Positions 54,157-64,000 of a stretch of 64,000 bases of DNA are shown here, one piece after another. Positions within the stretch are counted from its first letter, which is position 1. Each line of letters starts with the position of its first letter. A program made the translations under genes and the position numbers. Below the pieces are notes generated by a model that worked only from the letters and a program-made list of their open reading frames with translations, had not been told where the DNA came from and ran no database searches. The DNA lies in assembly GCF_005405545.1 (NCBI RefSeq), contig NZ_BJEG01000004.1, forward strand, positions 46,549-110,548, in the 5' to 3' direction. This stretch comes from Weissella hellenica. GTDB lineage: Bacteria > Bacillota > Bacilli > Lactobacillales > Lactobacillaceae.

Positions 54157-54960
54157 GTGTTTTTTAATGACCGACATGAGAAACAGGTTGATACGCAAAA
54201 AATTGAATTGGATAATGAACAAATCCCAAAACATATTGCGATTATCATGGATGGTAATGGCCGATGGGCAAAAAAGCAGAATCTACCACGAGTTTCGGGC
54301 CATCAACGTGGCATGGAAGTTGTTAAAGATATTACAAAAGCTGCCAGTGATTTGGGTGTAAAGGTGTTAACGTTATATGCTTTTTCAACAGAAAATTGGA
54401 AACGCCCAGATACTGAAGTTGGTTTTTTAATGAAATTACCTGGTAAATTTTTTGATACGTTTGTGCCTGATTTGATTGCTAATAATATTCGCGTAAATGT
54501 GATTGGGTATATTGATCAGCTACCGATGCATACACAAAAAGCAGTGCATAATGCAATTGCTAAGACAGCTAACAATACAGGAATGGTATTAAATTTTGCC
54601 TTGAATTATGGTGGACGTTCTGAAATTGTGTCGAGTATGCAACAAATTGCGCAACGTGTTGCAACCGGTGAAATCAAACCAGAAAATATTGATGAACAAT
54701 TGGTTGATCAAACTATGATGACGGCCTCATTAGACTATCCAGATCCAGATTTATTGATTCGAACAAGTGGTGAAGAGCGCTTATCTAATTTTTTGCTTTG
54801 GCAGGTTGCTTATGCTGAATTTGTTTTTGTGGATGAACATTGGCCAGAATTTACACCAGCTGTTTTGAAACAAACTATTATGACTTATCAAGCACGACAC
54901 CGTCGTTTTGGTGGTTTAGCAGAAAATAAAAGTGATAAAAAGCAGGAGATAAAAAAATGA
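54157..54960 (+). CDS. uppS: Undecaprenyl diphosphate synthase
   Basis: UppS makes the C55 lipid carrier for peptidoglycan by adding isopentenyl units to farnesyl diphosphate. The 267-residue product has HIAIIMDGNGRWAKK (about 24-38; catalytic Asp), GHQRGMEVVKDITKA, TLYAFSTENWKRP (about 76-88), NFALNYGGRSEI and LLIRTSGEERLSNFLLWQVAYAE, all family signatures. The C-terminal 20 residues are lysine-rich. It starts with GTG six bases after CGGAGGG. Its stop overlaps the start of cdsA (ATGA). Confidence 0.96.
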   Translation: MFFNDRHEKQVDTQKIELDNEQIPKHIAIIMDGNGRWAKKQNLPRVSGHQRGMEVVKDITKAASDLGVKVLTLYAFSTENWKRPDTEVGFLMKLPGKFFDTFVPDLIANNIRVNVIGYIDQLPMHTQKAVHNAIAKTANNTGMVLNFALNYGGRSEIVSSMQQIAQRVATGEIKPENIDEQLVDQTMMTASLDYPDPDLLIRTSGEERLSNFLLWQVAYAEFVFVDEHWPEFTPAVLKQTIMTYQARHRRFGGLAENKSDKKQEIKK

Positions 54961-55748
54961 AAACACGGGTAATTACAGCAGTTGTTGCACTAGTAATCTT
55001 TATCCCCATTTTAATTGCAGGGGGTATTTGGATTCAAATTGCTGCTTCAGTATTGGCAGCGGTTGCCGCTTCTGAAGTGGTCTTGATGCGTCGAACGTTG
55101 CTGATCGATTTTGGGGCTGTTCTAACGATGTTAGGGGCAGTTGTCATGACATTACCAACTAGTATTTGGCATGAATTAAACCTACCAATAACCTTACAAC
55201 GTTCTTCATTATTATATATTTTTGTTATTTTAATGTTATTACATACGGTTATTGCACGTAATAAATTTAATTTTGAAGATGCTGGTGTCTTTACATTAAC
55301 GATGATTTATGTTGGCTTAGGTTTTGGAATGATGGTTGCAGCACGTACAGCTGGGCTTGATACGTTAATGTATGCTTTCTTAATTGTTTGGGTAACAGAT
55401 TCAGCTGCTTACTTAGTTGGACGTAAATTGGGTAAACATAAATTAACTGCCATTTCACCTAATAAGACCTGGGAAGGGTCCATTGGTGGTAGTGTGATTG
55501 CTGTTGTATTGGCAGCAATTTATGTTTATTTTTTCCCACAACGCTACAACTGGGGAATTATGCTTCTAATTAGCATTGTTTTGTCAGTTGCTGGCCAATT
55601 TGGTGATTTAATTGAATCTTCTTTGAAACGTTTTTATCACGTCAAAGATTCCGGAAATGCTTTGCCCGGACATGGTGGGATTTTAGATCGTTTTGATTCA
55701 ATGTTAATTGTATTGCCATTGATGTATTTACTAGGTGTCTTTGCGTAA
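54957..55748 (+). CDS. cdsA: Phosphatidate cytidylyltransferase
   Basis: CdsA makes CDP-diacylglycerol for phospholipid synthesis. The 263-residue protein has about seven to eight membrane helices and the signature near the C-terminus: SPNKTWEGSIGG (about 170-181), GDLIESSLKRFYHVKDSGN and LPGHGGILDRFDSM (about 235-248). It overlaps uppS by four bases. A terminator follows before rseP. Confidence 0.95.
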   Translation: MKTRVITAVVALVIFIPILIAGGIWIQIAASVLAAVAASEVVLMRRTLLIDFGAVLTMLGAVVMTLPTSIWHELNLPITLQRSSLLYIFVILMLLHTVIARNKFNFEDAGVFTLTMIYVGLGFGMMVAARTAGLDTLMYAFLIVWVTDSAAYLVGRKLGKHKLTAISPNKTWEGSIGGSVIAVVLAAIYVYFFPQRYNWGIMLLISIVLSVAGQFGDLIESSLKRFYHVKDSGNALPGHGGILDRFDSMLIVLPLMYLLGVFA

Positions 55749-55800
55749 GCTTCCTATGGAAAGCCAAGACATATTAGGGAACAAATTTTAAAATAAGTTC

Positions 55801-55834
55801 AAAAGGATCGGTGATTATCATCGATCCTTTTTCA
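55801..55834 (+). terminator. Terminator of uppS-cdsA
   Basis: AAAAGGATCGGTGAT pairs with ATCATCGATCCTTTT (one G-U pair), followed by T. Confidence 0.75.
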
Positions 55835-55898
55835 ATAGTACCGTGGAAACGTTTTTTATTGTATACTAACCCTACTTAGAATGGGGATGGAGAGAAAA

Positions 55899-57155
55899 AT
55901 GACAGCAATTATTACATTTATTATTGTTTTTGGCGTAATCGTTATTGTTCATGAATTTGGACATTTTTACTTTGCAAAAAAATCGGGTGTACGTGTACGG
56001 GAATTTGCGATTGGTATGGGACCTAAAGTCTTGCAAACACAACGTCATGGTACAACATACACTTGGCGTATCCTGCCAGTAGGGGGTTATGTACGAATGG
56101 CTGGTCGTGGTGATACGGACAATGACCCCATTCAACCAGGTATGTCCGTGACGGTGGTCGTAACAGACGATGTTGTAACAAAAATTAATTTATCTGAGCA
56201 AGAAGAATTAGTCGGTGGTCAAACAATGACAGTTAACCAAGTTGATTTAATTGACGGCATGTTTATTGAAGGCTATTTAGCTAATGATAATCAGTTGGTC
56301 AGGTTAACGGTTGATCATGATGCCACAATTACTGAACCAGATGGGACCATGGTGTTAGTTGCCCCGAGAGATACGCATATTGAATCTGCCAAACTTTGGC
56401 AGCGTGCATTAATTAATTTTGCTGGGCCACTTAACAATTTTATTTTGACATTGCTCCTATTTATTGGGTTAGCATTTTCTTTACCAGGTGTTTCAACAAC
56501 GACTGTTGACCAAGTTAATAAGGATTCACCCGCAGCGTTGGCAGGTTTGAAACATAATGATGAAATAACGGCTATTAATGGGGAGAAAATCCATTCATGG
56601 CAGAAAATGCAAAACACAATTCAACCTTTAACGAATCAAAACGTTAATATAACATATGAGCGAAATGGTAAAACAAAGCATGTTACGCTTAAGCCTAAAG
56701 GTGTTAAAAATGGTGGGATGGTTATTGGTCAAGTAGGGGTGACATCTAAACAAACCAATGCATTGACGGCACGTATTCGTTACGGATTCCAAATGACTAG
56801 CCAATCAATGACACAAATTTTTAGGGCTATTAAAAACTTAGTGCAAGGTTTTTCACTCAATAAATTAGGTGGACCAGTTGCGATTTATAAAAATACATCA
56901 GAAGTCAGTCATATGGGAATATTGGTAATTGTGTCATTCATGGCTTGGTTATCTGTTAATTTAGGCATGATGAATTTACTACCAATTCCAGGATTAGATG
57001 GCGGCAAGTTGTTGTTGAATGCAGTTGAAGCAATTATTAGGCGGCCGGTCCCTGAAAAAGCTGAATTAGCAGTAACTCTGGTGGGTGTTGGGTTATTATT
57101 TGTTTTGATGATAGTAGTTACTGGAAATGATATATTACGTTATTTCATTAAGTAA
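55899..57155 (+). CDS. rseP: Site-2 intramembrane zinc metalloprotease RseP
   Basis: RseP (RasP, Eep) cuts transmembrane segments of anti-sigma factors, signal peptides and peptide pheromone precursors. The 418-residue product has the zinc site HEFGH in the first helix (IVIVHEFGHFYFAKKSGV, about 14-31), a PDZ domain (about 195-275) with SPAALAGLKHNDEITAINGE, and the second active-site motif NLLPIPGLDGGKLL with the third ligand Asp (about 361-374). The ATG at 55899 is six bases from GGAG; the frame to 55881 adds six residues. A TATACT at 55862-55867 is the probable -10. It precedes proS by 99 bases. Confidence 0.94.
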   Translation: MTAIITFIIVFGVIVIVHEFGHFYFAKKSGVRVREFAIGMGPKVLQTQRHGTTYTWRILPVGGYVRMAGRGDTDNDPIQPGMSVTVVVTDDVVTKINLSEQEELVGGQTMTVNQVDLIDGMFIEGYLANDNQLVRLTVDHDATITEPDGTMVLVAPRDTHIESAKLWQRALINFAGPLNNFILTLLLFIGLAFSLPGVSTTTVDQVNKDSPAALAGLKHNDEITAINGEKIHSWQKMQNTIQPLTNQNVNITYERNGKTKHVTLKPKGVKNGGMVIGQVGVTSKQTNALTARIRYGFQMTSQSMTQIFRAIKNLVQGFSLNKLGGPVAIYKNTSEVSHMGILVIVSFMAWLSVNLGMMNLLPIPGLDGGKLLLNAVEAIIRRPVPEKAELAVTLVGVGLLFVLMIVVTGNDILRYFIK

Positions 57156-57251
57156 TTAATCAGCTTGAAATGTTGAGAATAGACAAATGTGTTAAAATAG
57201 TAAAAGAATTTTAGTGTGTCTATAAAGCACAGAGATGAGGAATGGGTATAA

Positions 57252-58967
<1,716 letters not shown>

Positions 58968-59019
58968 TCAATTGTAAATCTTTATTCTTTTTTTAAGATT
59001 TTAGATTTATAGTATAAAT

Positions 59020-59241
59020 ATCGATGAGGGATACAGAGATATCACATCGATGCCCATAATGATTACTCATAACCTAGCAGGAATGCCCGTTCCTGCAACT
59101 ACTCCTTAAAATTGGTATGTGTAAATATACCTTTTCTAATCAAGTTAGACGCCCATCTAGCTTGATTACAGTAATGACATAGTATTAGTACTATTTGTTA
59201 CTAAAAGAGGAAGCGACTTGCCCGTTGCTTCCTCTTTTTTT
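59020..59241 (+). ncRNA. Structured RNA candidate between proS and polC with GCCC loops
   Basis: In the 369-base gap between proS and polC a run of perfect or near-perfect hairpins ends in a strong terminator. In order: ATCGATG/CATCGAT (59020-59051); GCAGGAA-TGCCCG-TTCCTGC (59077-59096); GGTAT/ATACC (59114-59131); TAATCAAG..TAGA-CGCCCA-TCTA..CTTGATTA (59137-59168); AGTAA..ATAGTA-TTAG-TACTAT..TTACT (59170-59202); and the terminator AAAGAGGAAGCGAC-TTGCCC-GTTGCTTCCTCTTT (59204-59237) with seven T. Three hairpin loops show GCCC, as does the strand after the first hairpin, and CTCCTT (59102-59107), complementary to a ribosome site, lies unpaired between hairpins. There is no open frame of note. 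TATAGT/TATAAA at 59008-59018 is a possible -10 with a poor -35. I do not recognise the family. Confidence 0.6.
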
Positions 59242-59294
59242 GTGCTTAATAAAGCAATTCATTGTTTTGTTGTTTTTATCTTACGAGGACAATG

Positions 59295-59300
59295 TATAAT
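59295..59300 (+). promoter_or_regulatory. Probable -10 box of polC
   Basis: TATAAT lies 40 bases before the start, after the terminator at 59241. TTGTTT (59270-59275) is a possible -35 at a long 19-base spacing. Confidence 0.45.
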
Positions 59301-59339
59301 AACAATAGATTACAAAATTCGTGAAAGGGGCGATAAGTG

Positions 59340-62300
59340 ATGGCATTAAACCCACAAGAACAATTTCAAGTATTGTTACAACAGTTGCAATACAAGGAGG
59401 TGCCGGACACCTTTAAAGAGGCAACCTTAACAAAATTAACGGTACATAAGCAATCGCGTGTTTGGCAATTTCATTTGTCATTACCCGAATTGCCAGAAGT
59501 AACAACGCTAGCAATGTTAATTAGTAAATTACAAACAACATTTGCTAGTATTGCAACGGTTAATTACGAAATTAGTTTGACAATTCAACCAAAGTTACCC
59601 CAAATCATTAATTATTGGGGGTGGGTATTAAACCAACATCAAAATGAACCAGGTGCATTTCAACGGGCTTTTAACCAAGTCATGCCAGTAATTGATGATG
59701 AGCAATTAGTATTAAATTTTGCATCGACAGCTTGGAGTAAATATGCGACGCAAACAGGATTACCAATCATTCAAAATGCCTATCGACAAATAGGCGTTAC
59801 TACGGAATTACCATTTGTAGTGAATGTTGATGAACAACTAGTCGCAGAGTCACAGGCAACTGCTATGGCACAACGTGCATCGCAAGATGAGCAGCTATCA
59901 CAAATGGCGCAAGTTCAAATTGAACAAGCAGCTAAGCAACGTAAGAGTGTTAGTCATAGTGGTGCGAATGGTAGTAGCAATAATTTAGGTCGTAAGATTG
60001 CTAGTGATGCAGATGTGACGGACATGATTGATATTGTTGATGAAGAACGGTCAGTTATTGTTGAAGGTTATATTTTTGCGGCTGAAGTTAAGGTGTTAAA
60101 ATCTGAGCGTCAATTATTGACAATGAAAGTAACTGATTATACGAGTTCTTTTGTGCTAAAAAAGTTTTCGCGTGATGATGCAGATGTTGATTTTTTTGAA
60201 AATATTAAGACTGGCATGTGGGTCCGAGCACGTGGACCAGTGCAACAGGATGATTTTTTGCATGATTTGACCATGATGGCCTATGATATTCAAATTGTTA
60301 AGCACCAACCACGTCTAGAAACCTATGAAGGTGATAAAAAGCGCATTGAATTACATACACATTCATTGATGTCGACTATGGATGCCACGAACGGGATTAA
60401 AGATTATGTTAAACAAGCGCATAATTGGGGCATGGATGCGATTGCCATTACGGATACTGCTGGTGCACAAGGTTTTCCTGAAGCAGCGACGTCTGCAGCG
60501 GCAAATGATATGAAGATGATCTACGGAGTTGAAGTGAATTTGGTTGAAGATGGTGAACCAATTATTTTTAACCCGGCTCATGTTGAACTGAGTGATGCTG
60601 AATATGTGGTTTTTGATGTGGAGACAACTGGTTTGTCAGCAGCCTATGATAAAGTAATTGAATTATCAGCTGTTAGAATGCAAAAAGGAAACGTTGTTGC
60701 TGAATTTTCTGAGTTTATTGATCCGGGCTTTCCGCTAAGCCAGACAACTACGGATTTAACGTCAATTACCGATGATATGGTGCGTGGTTCAAAGTCGGAA
60801 AAAGATGTGTTTACGGCTTTTCGTGAATTCTATGGCAATGCCATCTTGGTTGGACATAATGTGACCTTTGATATGGGCTTTATGAACGAAGGATATGAAC
60901 GTCACGGTATGCCTGTTATGACTAATCCAATCATCGATACTCTGACGTTAGCGCGTTTTTTATATCCACATATGCGTTCTTATCGTTTAAATACGCTAGC
61001 AAAGCATTTTGGTGTGCAATTGGAGCAACATCATCGGGCGATTTTTGATTCGGAAACGACGGGCCATTTAAATCGTATATTCTTGGATGAAGCTCGCGAA
61101 ACATATGGCATCGTGTATGCTGATCAACTAAACGAGCGCATGACAGAAAATGATGCTTGGCGTCATGGCCGACCAAATCATGCAGTTGTTTTGATCAAAA
61201 ATCAGACAGGGGTTAAAAATCTCTATAAAATGATTTCAGAATCAAATATTAGTTATTTTTATCGTAATGCGCGAGTGCCACGATCGTTGCTCAATAAATA
61301 TCGAGAAGGTTTATTATTAGGAACTGGTGATACATCTGGTGAATTTTGGGAAGCTTTGATGCAGAAGGGGTATGCTGCTGCTAAATCTAAAGCAAAGTAT
61401 TATGATTATATTGAAATTCAACCTTCGGCTAATTATTTACCCGAAATTGAAGGTGAATTAATTAAAGATGAAGCACGGTTACGTGAATTGATGATGCAAG
61501 CCGTTAAAATTGGGGATGAGTTGGATAAGCCAGTTGTTGTGACTGGTAATGTGCATTACTTGAACCCAGAAGATGCGATTTACCGGAAAGTTTTAGTTAG
61601 TTCACAAGGTGGGGCTAATCCGTTAAATCGACACAGTCTGCCTGAATTACACTTGCGGACTACGCAAGAGATGCTAGATGATTTTAGTTGGATGGGGTCA
61701 GAACTTGCTCAGAAGGTTGTGGTTGATAATACACATGTGGTTGCTGATATGATTGATAATGTCGAGGCAATTAAAAGTGGTAATTATCCACCTAATATGC
61801 CGACCGCTAATGATGAAATTCGACAAAAATCATATGAAACAGCTTATCGTATGTATGGTAATCCATTACCACAAATTGTTGAAGCACGTGTTGAACAAGA
61901 ATTGAATTCAATTATTAAAAATGGATTCGCGGTTATTTATCTGGTGGCACAACGACTGGTAGCTAAATCAAATAAAGATGGTTATTTAGTTGGTTCTCGT
62001 GGATCGGTGGGGTCATCTTTAATTGCATTATTGATTGGTATAACCGAAGTGAATGCATTACCACCACACTATCGAAGTCTTAATGGTGATTATGTTGAAT
62101 TCGTAGATCCAAGAAACTATGAGTCAGGGTATGACTTGCCAGAAAAATATAGTCCTATTGATGGTACGAAGCTCATTGGGGATGGTCATAATATTCCGTT
62201 TGAGACTTTCTTAGGTTTTAAGGGAAATAAAGTTCCAGATATTGATTTGAACTTTTCGGGAGATTATCAACCATTTGCACACAATTATATGAAGTCATTG

Positions 62301-63656
62301 TTCGGCGAAAATAATGTTTTCCGTGCAGGAACGATTGCGACGGTTGCTGATAAAACGGCATTTGGATACGTGAAAGCTTATGAACGTGACCATGATAAGC
62401 AATTTAGGGGCGCTGAAATTGAACGGTTAGCTCTGGGAGCAACTGGTGTTAAACGGACAACTGGACAACATCCGGCTGGTATTTTGATTGTACCCGATGA
62501 TATGGAAATTTACGATTTCACGCCTATTCAATATCCAGCTGATGATTTATCGGCAACTTGGCGTACGACTCACTTCGATTTTCATTCAATTCACGATAAT
62601 ATTTTAAAAATGGATATTTTGGGGCATGATGATCCAACGATGATTCGTGCACTACAAGATATGTCTGGTGTTGACCCAACAACTATCCCAATGAATGATC
62701 CAGGTGTAATGAGCCTCTTTTCATCGCCTGAAGTGTTAGGTGTGACTGAAGAACAAATTTTTTCTAAGACCGGCACATTAGGTGTTCCGGAATTTGGAAC
62801 AGCCTTTGTTCGGGGGATGCTGGAAGAGACACATCCAAAGAACTATTCTGAATTACTACAAATCTCAGGGTTATCTCACGGAACTGATGTTTGGCGTGGA
62901 AATGCTGATGAGCTGATTGAACGTGGTGTGGCTACGATTGGTACAGTTATTGGAACGCGTGATAAAATCATGACCGACTTGATTAATTACGGTGTTAATT
63001 CAGAGTCTTCTTTCCAAATCATGGAAAAAGTACGTAAAGGTAAAGGTATTACAGACGAATTTCAAGCAGAAATGCGCGCGGCTGGGGTGCCTGAATGGTA
63101 TATTGAATCTGGTTTGAAGATCAAGTACATGTTCCCACGAGCACACGCAGCAGCATATGTCTTGATGGCTTTACGTATTGCATACTTTAAAGTTTATTTC
63201 CCAACACTTTATTATGCAGCTTACTTTTCAGTTCGTGCTAGCAATTTTGATATTGTGTCAATGTCACATGGATTAAATAGTACGAAAGCTAAAATAATGG
63301 AAATCAAGCACCAAGGAAATGATGCTTCGGCTAAAGATAAAGATTTATTGACTGTACTTGAAATTGCAAACGAAGCACTTGAACGTGGTATTGATTTTAG
63401 TATGGTAGATTTATATAAATCAGATTCTGAAGAATGGTTAATTGATGGTAATACATTAATTGCACCGTTTAATTCTGTGCCCGGCTTGGGTGATAATGTT
63501 GCTAAAAGAATTATTTCAGCGCGAGCAGCAGGAGAGTTCCTTTCTAAGGAAGATCTTGCGCAACGTGGTGGTATTTCAAAAACATTATTGCAGTTCTTAG
63601 ATGAAAATGGTGTACTAAATGGTATGCCAGACGAGAATCAATTAGCATTGTTTTAA
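59340..63656 (+). CDS. polC: DNA polymerase III alpha subunit, PolC type, without zinc finger
   Basis: PolC is the essential replicative polymerase of low-GC Gram-positives, with built-in 3'-5' proofreading. In order (1438 residues): N-terminal domains; OB domain (about 235-325); PHP domain with HTH at 339-341; inserted DEDDh exonuclease (about 418-585) with [19 protein letters not shown] and HHRAIFDSE; second half of PHP; palm and fingers with [26 protein letters not shown] (catalytic Asp pair), [13 protein letters not shown] and [18 protein letters not shown]; and a C-terminal [10 protein letters not shown] helix-hairpin-helix, ending NQLALF. Two oddities: the four cysteines expected as CxxC...CxxC are Ser913, Gly916, Ser938 and Asp941, and the PHP TDH motif reads TDT (Thr373). 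I find no cysteine in the whole protein. The start is ATG 59340 or GTG 59337, six to nine bases from AAAGGGG. Confidence 0.95.
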   Translation: MALNPQEQFQVLLQQLQYKEVPDTFKEATLTKLTVHKQSRVWQFHLSLPELPEVTTLAMLISKLQTTFASIATVNYEISLTIQPKLPQIINYWGWVLNQHQNEPGAFQRAFNQVMPVIDDEQLVLNFASTAWSKYATQTGLPIIQNAYRQIGVTTELPFVVNVDEQLVAESQATAMAQRASQDEQLSQMAQVQIEQAAKQRKSVSHSGANGSSNNLGRKIASDADVTDMIDIVDEERSVIVEGYIFAAEVKVLKSERQLLTMKVTDYTSSFVLKKFSRDDADVDFFENIKTGMWVRARGPVQQDDFLHDLTMMAYDIQIVKHQPRLETYEGDKKRIELHTHSLMSTMDATNGIKDYVKQAHNWGMDAIAITDTAGAQGFPEAATSAAANDMKMIYGVEVNLVEDGEPIIFNPAHVELSDAEYVVFDVETTGLSAAYDKVIELSAVRMQKGNVVAEFSEFIDPGFPLSQTTTDLTSITDDMVRGSKSEKDVFTAFREFYGNAILVGHNVTFDMGFMNEGYERHGMPVMTNPIIDTLTLARFLYPHMRSYRLNTLAKHFGVQLEQHHRAIFDSETTGHLNRIFLDEARETYGIVYADQLNERMTENDAWRHGRPNHAVVLIKNQTGVKNLYKMISESNISYFYRNARVPRSLLNKYREGLLLGTGDTSGEFWEALMQKGYAAAKSKAKYYDYIEIQPSANYLPEIEGELIKDEARLRELMMQAVKIGDELDKPVVVTGNVHYLNPEDAIYRKVLVSSQGGANPLNRHSLPELHLRTTQEMLDDFSWMGSELAQKVVVDNTHVVADMIDNVEAIKSGNYPPNMPTANDEIRQKSYETAYRMYGNPLPQIVEARVEQELNSIIKNGFAVIYLVAQRLVAKSNKDGYLVGSRGSVGSSLIALLIGITEVNALPPHYRSLNGDYVEFVDPRNYESGYDLPEKYSPIDGTKLIGDGHNIPFETFLGFKGNKVPDIDLNFSGDYQPFAHNYMKSLFGENNVFRAGTIATVADKTAFGYVKAYERDHDKQFRGAEIERLALGATGVKRTTGQHPAGILIVPDDMEIYDFTPIQYPADDLSATWRTTHFDFHSIHDNILKMDILGHDDPTMIRALQDMSGVDPTTIPMNDPGVMSLFSSPEVLGVTEEQIFSKTGTLGVPEFGTAFVRGMLEETHPKNYSELLQISGLSHGTDVWRGNADELIERGVATIGTVIGTRDKIMTDLINYGVNSESSFQIMEKVRKGKGITDEFQAEMRAAGVPEWYIESGLKIKYMFPRAHAAAYVLMALRIAYFKVYFPTLYYAAYFSVRASNFDIVSMSHGLNSTKAKIMEIKHQGNDASAKDKDLLTVLEIANEALERGIDFSMVDLYKSDSEEWLIDGNTLIAPFNSVPGLGDNVAKRIISARAAGEFLSKEDLAQRGGISKTLLQFLDENGVLNGMPDENQLALF

Positions 63657-63681
63657 TTTATAATTAAAGATTATTTATAGT

Positions 63682-63720
63682 AAAAGCTAAGGTAGACAAA
63701 GGTTTGCCTTAGCTTTTATT
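63682..63720 (+). terminator. Terminator of polC
   Basis: AAAAGCTAAGG pairs with CCTTAGCTTTT, followed by a short T-rich stretch. Confidence 0.75.
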
Positions 63721-63761
63721 GTGTTTTAAAATTAGTTTTGATATTTGTCTCATTTAAAGTG

Positions 63762-63790
63762 TTGACTTTTAATGAAATGGTGTGTAATAT
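63762..63790 (+). promoter_or_regulatory. rRNA operon promoter P1
   Basis: TTGACT (63762-63767) and TAATAT (63785-63790) are 17 bases apart. Confidence 0.8.
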
Positions 63791-63859
63791 ACATCAAGTT
63801 GGCAACGACGTTACAGTAATGCATATCAAATATTGTTAATATCTATTTTTAAAAAGGTG

Positions 63860-63888
63860 TTGACAAATTCATATGAATTCTGTAATAT
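63860..63888 (+). promoter_or_regulatory. rRNA operon promoter P2
   Basis: A perfect -35 TTGACA (63860-63865) and TAATAT (63883-63888) are 17 bases apart, 98 bases after P1. Both promoters end in the same -10 and a closely similar downstream start region. Confidence 0.85.
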
Positions 63889-63917
63889 AGATTAAGTTGT
63901 CAGCAAGACAACAACGT

Positions 63918-64000
63918 TGATCATTGAAAACTGAATATCGTTTCGATAGAACAAATGTGTAGGGTCTTCAAGCATTAAGCTTGAAACAAAAACATTTGCG
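63918..64000 (+). promoter_or_regulatory. Leader of an rRNA operon (boxA region and processing stems)
   Basis: TGATCATTGAAAACTGAA (63918-63935) resembles the boxA-type antitermination sequence of Gram-positive rRNA leaders. It is followed by TATCG-TTT-CGATA, and by CAAATGT (63952-63958) that pairs with ACATTTG (63992-63998) around the hairpin TTCAAGC-ATTAA-GCTTGAA. The window ends before the 16S gene begins. Confidence 0.75.

Noticed and set aside
58968..59336. T-box leader or known riboswitch before polC
   Set aside because: The T-box core AGGGTGGNACCGCG is missing, and I see no conserved core of the common purine, SAM, TPP, preQ1 or Mn riboswitches. The terminator also ends the unit well before polC.

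Overview
This AT-rich window reads as chromosome from a Gram-positive lactic acid bacterium of the Lactobacillaceae, most likely of the Weissella/Leuconostoc group. The assignment is inferred from gene content and order, not from a 16S match. Supporting signs are the uppS-cdsA-rseP-proS-polC block, PolC-type polymerase, EzrA, an mreB-DUF2969-rodA set, Cof-type phosphatases, CcpA-type cre sites, strong AAGGAGG-like ribosome sites and an isolated ispE. I see no prophage, transposase, integrase or CRISPR array.

Layout. 1-6.9 kb: partial DUF454 gene, ispE, a nucleoside-binding BMP protein, an MFS transporter, an SseB-like protein, a ferredoxin-NADP reductase-like enzyme and gpmA. 7.2-9.8 kb: argG-argH behind a promoter that overlaps an ARG box. 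10-13.9 kb: CorA-type transporter, heme catalase and a zinc alcohol dehydrogenase. 14-19.4 kb: an alpha-galactoside locus with a LacI-type regulator, a LacS-type permease broken by a one-base frameshift, and a GH36 alpha-galactosidase. 19.6-23.6 kb: ASCH protein, KduD-like dehydrogenase, gluconate-type permease and an AI-2E family membrane protein. 24-29 kb: a nucleoside ABC importer (bmpA, nupA, nupB, nupC). 29.2-34.9 kb: phosphatase, murF, mreB-DUF2969-rodA and proC. 35-40.8 kb: tRNA-Glu, pepN, another phosphatase and a MacB-like ABC transporter. 41-43.8 kb: nagA-nagR and rpsD with a long structured leader. 44-54 kb: ezrA, a P-type ATPase, purA-hpt, an ArsR-CDF metal pair, an unknown membrane protein, GtrA and a third Cof phosphatase. 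54.1-63.7 kb: uppS-cdsA, rseP-proS, a structured intergenic RNA candidate and polC. The last 350 bases hold tandem rRNA promoters and the leader of an rRNA operon whose 16S gene starts beyond the window.

How the genes fit together. Two BMP proteins and one ABC importer point to nucleoside scavenging that feeds purA and hpt. A shared 17-base inverted repeat (GTTCG-N7-CGAAC) upstream of the first BMP gene and of purA suggests common purine control. Sugar genes (MFS, galactoside permease, gluconate permease) carry related CcpA-type cre sequences. Envelope growth is served by murF, mreB, rodA, uppS and cdsA.

Most worth following up: (1) a structured RNA candidate between proS and polC with several hairpins that display GCCC in the loop; (2) a PolC that appears to have no cysteine, has lost all four zinc-finger cysteines and also lacks one PHP metal ligand; (3) PepN with HEXXR in place of the zinc-binding HEXXH; (4) a four-copy dispersed repeat that couples a terminator hairpin to a conserved AT-rich tail; (5) two BMP proteins with no lipobox cysteine; (6) the frameshifted galactoside permease. 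Items 2, 3 and 6 each depend on few bases and could reflect sequencing or assembly errors, least likely for item 2.
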